Assembly: GCA_005778045.1 (NCBI GenBank)
Contig: SXKQ01000082.1
Location: 1-24,152, forward strand
Origin: Planctomycetia bacterium
GTDB taxonomy: Bacteria; Planctomycetota; UBA1135; GCA-002686595
DNA length: 24,152 nucleotides
Reading direction: 5' to 3'
The notes beneath the pieces were generated by a model, which worked only from the letters and a program-made list of their open reading frames with translations, searched no databases and was not told the DNA's origin. Position numbers and translations under genes: made by a program. Shown piece after piece: positions 1 through 6,526 of the stretch (positions are counted from its first letter, which is position 1; the number at the start of each line of letters is the position of its first letter).

Positions 1-76
1 CGAGCACTCCGAGCCCGCGACCTTCGCCCTGCTCGCCGAGCTCTGGGGCCCGCTCCCCGGCCGCGCCGCGAAGTGA
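1..76 (+). CDS. C-terminal end of an unidentified protein (partial)
   Basis: An open frame enters from the left edge (first full codon at base 2) and ends at a TGA at 74-76. It gives a 24-residue tail rich in Ala, Leu and Pro that ends GPLPGRAAK. Base composition matches normal coding sequence of this genome. Only the tail is present, so no family can be named. It converges on the ATPase gene, whose stop lies 16 bases further on; no terminator hairpin is obvious in that gap. It could also be a chance open frame, since it is so short. Confidence 0.45.
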   Translation, partial: EHSEPATFALLAELWGPLPGRAAK

Positions 77-92
77 GCGGCGCGCGCGCGGG

Positions 93-1487
93 CTAGACGA
101 GCTCGTCGTCGGGGACGCGCTCGACTTCGAGCGGGCGGTCGGGGCGCGCGGTGAGGCCGTAGGTGAGCTTGAGCGGCGCGGCGCCGAGGGCTTCGGTGAG
201 AGTGGCGAGCTCGGATTGGAGGGTGGCAGTCGAGAGCTTGCCTTCGGGGAGCACGATGGCGACGACGGGGCGGCCGGTGGAGGTGCGCGCGGCGGCGCGG
301 ATGTAGCGGCCGGGGTGGCGGGCGATCTCGGGGAGCTCGTCGCCGACGAGCTCGGCGGCCTCGTGGCGCAGGTGGTCGAGGACGAAGTCGACGGTGGCTT
401 CGTCGCAGAGTCGCGGCAGGTCGGGCTCGATGAATTGCTCGAGCACGCGCTGGCCGCGGCCAGCGTGGATCAGCGAGAGGTGCGGCTGGAGGTGGCGGTA
501 GTGGAACTGCAGGAAGCGGTCAGCGATGCGGTAGCTGCCGCGGCGCGAGCGCAGCGGGTCGGGATCGGTGAGCGGGACCTCGCGCTCGACGAGCCGCAGC
601 TCACGCAGCGTGTGCAGGTACTTGTTGGCGGTCGTCGAATCGACGCCGACATCGGTGGCGATGTCGTTGAGCTTGCTCGCGCCGCGCGCGATGGCGGCGA
701 GCAGCGAGTTGTAGGTGGCGGGGTTGGAGAGCTCGGAGCGCAGGAGGAACTGCACCTCGTCGAACAGGAAGCCCTCGGGTCGCAGCACGTCGCGCAGCAG
801 GTTCTCGCGCAGGGCGCGCTTGCTGTCGAAGCGGCGCAGGTAGGCCGGCATGCCGCCGAGCACCGAGTAGCCGAGCACGCGCTCCTCGAGCTTCCAGTGC
901 GGGAAGAAGGGCAGCGTTTCGAGCGGGCGCAGGGGCTCGAGGCGGCGCTGCGCGGTGCGACGCCCGAAGAGCGGCGAGCGCTCGGCGAGCACCTCGTTCT
1001 CCATGAACGAGACCTGGCTGCCGCACAGCACCAGCATCAGCGAGCTATGCTTGCCGCGCGTGTCCCAGAAGCGCTGCAGCTGCGACGGCACGCTCTTCTG
1101 CGCCTCGCACAGGTAGGGGAACTCGTCGAGAACGACGACGAGGCGCTCGCCCGCCGCGCGCTCCGCGAGGAAACCGAGCGCCGCGCTCCAGTCGGGGAAC
1201 TCGACGTCGCCGGCGAGGGTGTCGCCGAGCTCGTTCGCGATGGCGGCACGGAAGGCGCGCAGGTTGTCGCGGTCGCGGACCTGCGCCGCGAGGAAGTACA
1301 CGGCCTTGCGGCCGGAGCAGAACTGCTGGAGCAGCTCGGTCTTGCCAACCCGGCGCCGGCCGTAGAGCACGAACAGCTCCGGGCGGCCCGAGTCCGCCAG
1401 CTCGTGGAGGAAGGCGAGCTCGCGCTCGCGACCGAGGAAGGGGGGTACGCCAGCCCCGCTCGTACCGCCCTTGGACTGCTCGCTCAT
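93..1487 (-). CDS. AAA+ ATPase, archaeal-ATPase / DUF234 family (COG1672-like)
   Basis: A 464-residue P-loop ATPase. The Walker A motif GRRRVGKT is at residues 43-50, preceded by FLGRERELAFL, the usual N-terminal signature of this family. Walker B is VVVLDEF, with Asp121 and Glu122. A winged-helix segment lies around residues 260-305 (SNPATYNSLLAAIARG then a VDSTTANKYLHTLREL recognition-helix-like stretch). Then comes the DUF234-type region, marked by SYRIADRFLQFHYRHL and a C-terminal nuclease-like fold. Length is normal for the family. Such proteins are common in archaea and scattered among bacteria, often as mobile or defence-associated genes, but their cellular role is not settled. The ATG at 1487 is chosen because the first conserved motif starts about 16 residues later and a promoter-like palindrome lies just upstream. 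The gene stands alone, between a convergent plus-strand gene and the DoxX-like gene. Family assignment is secure; function is not. Confidence 0.88.
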   Translation of the reverse strand: MSEQSKGGTSGAGVPPFLGRERELAFLHELADSGRPELFVLYGRRRVGKTELLQQFCSGRKAVYFLAAQVRDRDNLRAFRAAIANELGDTLAGDVEFPDWSAALGFLAERAAGERLVVVLDEFPYLCEAQKSVPSQLQRFWDTRGKHSSLMLVLCGSQVSFMENEVLAERSPLFGRRTAQRRLEPLRPLETLPFFPHWKLEERVLGYSVLGGMPAYLRRFDSKRALRENLLRDVLRPEGFLFDEVQFLLRSELSNPATYNSLLAAIARGASKLNDIATDVGVDSTTANKYLHTLRELRLVEREVPLTDPDPLRSRRGSYRIADRFLQFHYRHLQPHLSLIHAGRGQRVLEQFIEPDLPRLCDEATVDFVLDHLRHEAAELVGDELPEIARHPGRYIRAAARTSTGRPVVAIVLPEGKLSTATLQSELATLTEALGAAPLKLTYGLTARPDRPLEVERVPDDELV

Positions 1488-1507
1488 GGCCGGAGTGTAT
1501 CGTCCAG

Positions 1508-1529
1508 TATTATACCGCCAAGTATAATA
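1508..1529 (-). promoter_or_regulatory. AT-rich palindrome with -10 element in front of the ATPase gene
   Basis: Arms TATTATAC (1508-1515) and GTATAATA (1522-1529) are a perfect 8-base inverted repeat around the spacer CGCCAA. The similarity extends by one more base beyond a single mismatch. On the minus strand the left arm reads TATAAT, a consensus -10 box (1514-1509), 21 bases before the ATPase ATG; this predicts a very short leader of about 15 bases. The right arm also carries TATAAT on the plus strand. No good -35 is seen at the expected spacing. In this GC-rich setting such an AT-rich dyad is striking. I infer an operator overlapping the promoter, perhaps bound by the winged-helix part of the ATPase itself. 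Confidence 0.6.
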
Positions 1530-1611
1530 ATCGGAGATCGCGCGCGGTTACGGACGTCAGGAAGGGCACTTTCGGGACTGAGCACCCCGCAAAGGCACCC
1601 CGAACGGCGAC

Positions 1612-1950
1612 TCAGGCCGCGAGGGCGTGGCGGGCGAGCCAGGCGTTGGCCACGAGCAGCAGCCCAGCGGGCAGCATCGCGTACCAAGGGTCGCGGATGC
1701 GCAGGCGCACGAGCAGGGCGGCGAGCATCAGGGCGCACAGACCCGCAGCCGCGGCGGCCTCCCAGAGCGGGGTCGGGGCCAGAATCAGGCCGAGCGCTCC
1801 CGCGATTTCCAAGAGGGCAGTGAGGACGCGCAGGCGGGGGAGGCGGTAGCGCTCGAACTCGGTCACCATGGCGGGCGAGATGAGGCACAGGGCGCCGTAA
1901 AACAAGAACGCGCCGGCAGAGAGCGCCCGGAGCGCGGAGGGGAGATCCAA
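1612..1950 (-). CDS. DoxX-like small integral membrane protein (copy A)
   Basis: A four-helix membrane protein of about 112 residues: an N-terminal amphipathic start, then LSAGAFLFYGALCLISP, a loop containing FERYRLPRLR, then LLEIAGALGLILAP, AGLCALMLAALLVRLRI and a final AGLLLVANAWLA helix. The E-x-Y-x-L-P motif followed by the R-x-R/K-x-x-DP loop is typical of DoxX-like proteins (PF13564 type). Their biochemical role is poorly defined. I chose the TTG at 1950 because AGAAGGA sits eight bases upstream and the protein then begins directly before the first helix. A GTG at 2001 would add 17 residues rich in Arg and is less convincing. The gene is divergent from a second DoxX-like gene and its stop lies about 80 bases before the palindrome of the ATPase gene. 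Confidence 0.72.
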   Translation of the reverse strand: MDLPSALRALSAGAFLFYGALCLISPAMVTEFERYRLPRLRVLTALLEIAGALGLILAPTPLWEAAAAAGLCALMLAALLVRLRIRDPWYAMLPAGLLLVANAWLARHALAA

Positions 1951-1958
1951 CGAAACCG

Positions 1959-1965
1959 TCCTTCT
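1959..1965 (-). promoter_or_regulatory. Ribosome binding site deciding the start of DoxX-like copy A
   Basis: On the minus strand AGAAGGA precedes the TTG at 1950 by eight bases. It is one of the few clear Shine-Dalgarno sequences in the window, where most starts lack one, and it argues against the upstream GTG at 2001. Confidence 0.5.
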
Positions 1966-2035
1966 AGTTCGAATCCGCGGCGCGCCGGCGCCCGAAGTCA
2001 CTCAGGAAGCTAGCATACCGAAGATCAGCACCACC

Positions 2036-2431
2036 ATGCCGCCTATCAACCTCGCTTCGCTGCTCCAACTGGTCCTCGCGCTCGGCCTGCTCAACGTCTG
2101 GCTGCTGCGACGCGGTAAGCCCACGGCCTTCCGCGGCGGCAGCGCCTCCAGTCTTCACCAAGAGTTCGCAGCCTACGGCCTCCCGGATGCCGTCTTCTTC
2201 GGCGTCGGTGCGCTCAAACTCGGCGCGGCGGCGGCGCTGCTCGCGGGCCTGTGGATCCCCACGCTCGTCCTGTATGCAGCCGGCGTGCTCGCCGTGCTGA
2301 TGCTCGGCGCCCTCGCCATGCACCTCAAGATCCAAGACCCGTTCCCGAAGTCGCTCCCTGCGCTGAGCATGCTCGCGATGACGGCGATCCTCGCCTTGCT
2401 CAAGCTCTCCGAGACCGGACCGGCGGCGTGA
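2036..2431 (+). CDS. DoxX-like small integral membrane protein (copy B)
   Basis: A 131-residue membrane protein with four predicted helices: LASLLQLVLALGLLNVWLL, a loop with FAAYGLPDAVFFGVGALKLGAAAALLAGL, then LVLYAAGVLAVLMLGALAMHL and LSMLAMTAILALL. The loop HLKIQDPFPKSLPA matches the H-x-K/R-x-x-DP loop of the DoxX-like family and aligns with RLRIRDPWYAMLPA of the divergent copy A, so the two are distant paralogues. The ATG at 2036 opens the first helix; no Shine-Dalgarno is visible upstream. The end of the gene lies one base from the stop of the decayed minus-strand region, so it reads straight into antisense of the pseudogene. Family call is good; function unknown. Confidence 0.75.
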   Translation: MPPINLASLLQLVLALGLLNVWLLRRGKPTAFRGGSASSLHQEFAAYGLPDAVFFGVGALKLGAAAALLAGLWIPTLVLYAAGVLAVLMLGALAMHLKIQDPFPKSLPALSMLAMTAILALLKLSETGPAA

Positions 2432-2432
2432 C

Positions 2433-5400
2433 TCAATAGCGCAACGCGAGCCCTCGGCCCGCGCAGCGCCCACAGACGCGCTCGACCTTCTGGTCTTCGA
2501 GCGCGGTGCCACGCAGGTCGCAATCGGGGCAGCGCTGGAGCGACGTCCCGGTCAACATGAAGTTGTCCAGTTCGGCGCTGCCGGCGAGCTTCGTGGTCCA
2601 GTTCCACACGGTGCGCTCCGTCGGCGGATTGGTGCTCGTGTTCTGCAACGTGCGCTGCGAACGCACGAACACCCGGTAGTCCCCGTCGGTGCGCGCGAAG
2701 TGCATCACGTACGCGAGCTGGAAGCCCTCGGCCGTATAGGTGCCGATCACGCTTCCCACGCGGTCTTTCGGTGCTTCGGCCGGCTCCGTGTACTCCAGCG
2801 CAGAGTTCAGCAGGTCGGAGTGGAACCCCATGGCCTCCGTCATGAGGTTCATCGTCGCATTGCTCTGCTGCAGGCTGTCGGCCATGGCGCCCCACGTGGC
2901 GCATCGCTCGCGCAAGTCCTGCAGGTTCGTCGCAACCTCGGGGGAACCGTAGGTCGCGCCGATCTCGTATCAGCGCTCCGCGATGCTCTCGTTCGCATCC
3001 GTGCCGATGCCCTCGCTGACGACGATGCCGAGCAGGTTCATGCAGTCGCCGTAGCCCCCCGTGCCTCGCGGAGTGGAGCAGTCACAGGTACGCCTGATCG
3101 ACCGTGCCGAACGTCATGCACCCGTTCATCAGGCACTCACGGGCCATGATGTACTGGGCATGCCACGAGTTCAGTTCGGCGGCCTTGCGCAGCTTTTCGG
3201 CCGACGCGACGAAACGCAGCGCCCTGTGGTCGGCGAGACCCGAGTCGAGCAGTCCGATGATCGAGCCCGCGGCGGCGAGGCTGTCCGGCTCCGGGTCCTC
3301 GCCAAGCCGTGCGACGACGCGCTCGCGTGGCTGCATCGCCCGGTTCACGTCCTGCTCGACACCATCGCCTCGGGCGTAGATTGCGGCGAGGTCGAAGGCC
3401 GCGCTCACGCTGCCCTCTTCGTAGCGCTTCCACGCGCCGCCGATATCGAAGGGCGGCTGGCCCGGCTTCTCGATGAGTGCCGACTCGCGCGTCGGAATCG
3501 CGAGGTAGAGCTGATCCGCGAGACGCCCCGAGCACTGCTTGGCCGCCTGCACGTAGTCGCGCAGCAAGGACTGCTCCGTCGTCGTGAGCAGCTCCTTCGC
3601 GAACTTGTTCACCATCGGCGAGGACACGACTTCCGCCAGACGGAAGAACATGTTCGGCGTGCGGCGCTTCTCGAACACCGAGAGCACCAGCTTGCGAGCG
3701 CGATCCTCGCTCATGAAACGCTGCTCCGCGACGTGCTTGTCGACGCGCTTGCACGTGTCGCTCTCACGCGACGTCCCCGCGAGCGCGTTCCTCAGGTCCG
3801 CGAGCGCCTCGTCTCTAGATTGCGGCTGGAAGGCAAAGTAGGCCGGATTCCCAGCGAAGACCGCGGCGGAAGGTGCGGGAGTGCGGAGGAGCATCAAGTG
3901 ATTGCCGCTGCGACTCCGGCGCATCCCACCTTCGGAGGGATAGAACAGCGCGTCGTTGTCCTCGGTCATCCAGCGCAAATCGCTGTCGGGCGTTACGAGC
4001 TTGCGCCAGCCGCCCTGCTCATTCTGCGTGTGCGCGAGCGAGTGCGTGTGGAGGTAGGTGTGCGTCCGGCCGATCCCCGGCTGCAAGCGCGGGAGCGAGC
4101 CGAGGCGCTCGATCTTCCAGTCGACCCCATGTGTCGAGGAGAGCCGGTCCGTGCCCGCTTTCTCGCGGGTGGGAGCGAGGGCGAGGAAGCGCTGCTGCGC
4201 AGACGCCAGCGCGTAGGGCGCCTCGACCATGTCCGGGAGCAGGTGGGTCGTCCACGTGACGAGGTCGCGCGAGTTGGCCACGGCGGCGCGCCCTCTCTCG
4301 GGCCGCTGGGCGTATCCAAGGACGACCCACGAAGCGTTGCCGCAGGCCAGCGCTCCCAGGGACTTGGAGACGCTGCCGTCGTACCAGCTCGGCTGGACCC
4401 AGACGGGCAGCACGTCCTCGCGACATGCGGCGCCGCCTTCGGGAGTCCAGTGAAGTCGACCCTGCGAATAGCCCGTGCCTCAGTCGGAGCTCAGGAACGC
4501 GACGCGCTCTCCGTCGCTCGTCGAGTCGAGCAGTACACCGTTCGGAATGCGCCGCACGCCCTGCGCGACGCCCGCGCTCGAAAACCACCGCACGTTGGAG
4601 CGCACGTCGTGGACGGCCTCCGTGCTCAGGTCATTCCATCTCGTGAGCTACAGGTGTCGCGCGTGGAAGTCGAGCCGCGTCCGAAGCGCAGGCACTGCAT
4701 CCGGGATCGCGACACGCTGGAATGCGAAGGCATTCCTCGTGAGGTACAGGTCCGCACCTGAATGCAGCGCCAGTGTCGTGCCGTCGTAGTCCCCGCGCCA
4801 TCGAGGAGGTCGCTGGCCGTGACATCTGCGCTGTAGGCCTGCTGGGCGTCCTGCGCGCGGCCGAGACCGGCTTGGGTCCGAGGCAGCGAACGATGCGGCG
4901 ACTGCGTCGGGCGAGCCGCTCGAGCGGACGTCGAGCACGGGAGCGCTCGCGAGGGAGTCCGGTGCGCAGCGACAGGACAGGACTTGGCTCTCGCTCGTGG
5001 TCGCCACCAGTTCGCTGGAGCTGCCCGCGAGCTGCACGAAGCGCAGGGAATCCGCGAGGTTGTAGCGCGACTCGAGTGCGTTGCGCGAGAGCAGCAGCCG
5101 TCCTTCGACGTCGAGAGCGGCCCACTGGCCCGCCCCGTAGGCCAAAGTGACCAGACGCCGCGCCTCGTCGAACTGCCATGCCGCGCGGAAACGGTCGTCG
5201 ACGACGCGCTCGTAGCGGCCGTCTCGTCGATCGTCACGCGCACGCCTGCTCCGCAGCGCGAGCGCACGAGGCCGCTGGGCTGCGGCGTGTCGCGTTTGGC
5301 CAAGTAGATGTCCGGATCCCGTTGGGATTAGATGAGCTCCCACGCGCGGTCCTTGAGGCCGAGCAGCAAGGAGTCGTTCGAGAAGCGCGACTGGGAGCAT

Positions 5401-6417
5401 GCGGCCACGCGATCGCGGAGCACGCCGAGCGCGAAGGACCGCGCGTCGGGGGGCGAGTAGCGGAACGACGTGCACTCGCGCAGTGTCGGGCGCTCGCGCG
5501 GCTCTAGAAACACCCCGAGCGGCATCAGGTTCGGGACTTCAGCTGCATCGCGGCTTCCGAACACGAGCAGCCGATCTTGCGCCAGAACAAGGAACCGGCC
5601 GTCTGACTCAACGGGCAGGGCCCGCGACTGCCACGTCGCGTCCGGCTGGCGCACATGGAGGATCTGGGGCTTCGCCGGCAGCGTGTCGAGCCCATGCAGC
5701 TTGCCTTCGACGACTGCGGTGCGGCCACGCAGGTCTCCTCGCTGGCCGGCATCGTCTCCCGGCTCCAGCTCTTGCCATCCTTCGACGTGAGGAGCTGTGC
5801 GTTCCCGAGGTCGATCGCCCACAGGTCGCCATCGCCCACGACCTGCCAGCTCCTCTCGTTGCGGCGGTCGAAGTCGCTCGGCAAGTAGTCTCCTGCCACA
5901 GGTGGCCGTCGTCCGACCAGAAGCAGTAAAACTCGTCGACCGGAGACTCCTGCCCGTCGATGCTCTCGCTGGCTGTCACGAATGCGGCGAGTACTGCGCG
6001 TTCGCCCGCGAGCTCGATGTCGAGCACCGCTCGAGGCAGTGGCTTCTCGCTGCGCCTGCACATGTTCGCAGCATCGAGAGTCCGTGCCTGCCGTTCTTCA
6101 TCGACTGCGATGACACGATCCCCGCGTGCGACGAGCGTCTCCATCCAAAATGACGGCTGCTCGCCGTCTTCCGTAGGTTCGAGCTCCCAGCGAGCGAGTG
6201 AGACCGGCCCATGGAGTCCATCCCACGGCAGGAAGCCGAGCCCGAAGTCGCCGGAGAACGCCACTCCCCGTTCGAGCGAGCGGGCGAACCCGACCTGCTG
6301 CTCGTACTCCTTCTGTCGTCGCTGTGGGGTTTCGCCTCGGGGCATCAGCACCACGCCGTCCGAGCCGACGAATACTGCGCCGCGCGAGGAGTCGCTGACC
6401 TCACTCCAGCGCGCCAT
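2433..6417 (-). pseudogene. Decayed large protein: BNR/sialidase-type propeller + Sel1-like repeats + zinc ribbon
   Basis: Conceptual translation can be followed for nearly 4 kb only by changing frame. I see frame changes near 5900, 5740, 5215 and 3090, a probable compensated pair near 4850-4950, and in-frame stops at 5328-5330 (TAA), 4648-4650 (TAG), 4480-4482 (TGA), 3082-3084 (TGA, at the frame change) and 2970-2972 (TGA in place of Trp: ER-stop-YEIGA). The joined product would be about 1300 residues. Its first two thirds carry repeated S-x-D-G-x-x-W strands (WSDDGHLWQE, TSKDGKSWSRE, NSRDLVTWTT, STHGVDWKIE), as in BNR/sialidase-like propellers. The last third has Sel1-like units (AAIYARGDGVEQDVNRAM; VSEGIGTDANESIAER) and ends in a Cys4 zinc ribbon (CPDC ... 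CGRC). No signal peptide or Shine-Dalgarno is found near 6417, and TGA lies eight codons upstream in frame, so the 5' end may also be lost. Intact neighbours argue against general sequencing error. Confidence 0.8.
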
Positions 6418-6459
6418 CGGCGGCGGTTGGAGCTGTGTTCAGGGTACGACTGACATCAA

Positions 6460-6495
6460 GCGGGGCGCGCCGGGACGAGCCCGCACGCGCCCCGC
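6460..6495 (-). terminator. Strong hairpin downstream of the distal metzincin gene
   Basis: GCGGGGCGCG (6460-6469) and CGCGCCCCGC (6486-6495) form a perfect 10-base stem. Inside it, CGGG (6471-6474) pairs with CCCG (6480-6483) around ACGAG. It lies 32 bases after the stop of the 6527-9049 gene in transcription direction and before the pseudogene. There is no T-tract, so it is a terminator-like or mRNA-3'-end structure rather than a classical intrinsic terminator. Confidence 0.45.
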
Positions 6496-6526
6496 GCTGA
6501 GATCACCCTAGCGTGATGATGGTCCG

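Noticed and set aside
216..1823. 535-codon open frame on the plus strand over the ATPase gene
   Set aside because: The product is an Ala/Glu/Arg-rich shadow with no domain, opposite a gene with Walker A and B motifs.
3061..4761. 566-codon open frame on the plus strand over the large pseudogene
   Set aside because: Mirror frame of the decayed gene. The minus-strand reading gives recognisable propeller and Sel1-like motifs, the plus-strand one does not.
2433..6417. Programmed frameshifting instead of pseudogene decay
   Set aside because: There are several frame changes plus separate in-frame stops and no slippery sequence with a following structure at the junctions; decay is the simpler reading.
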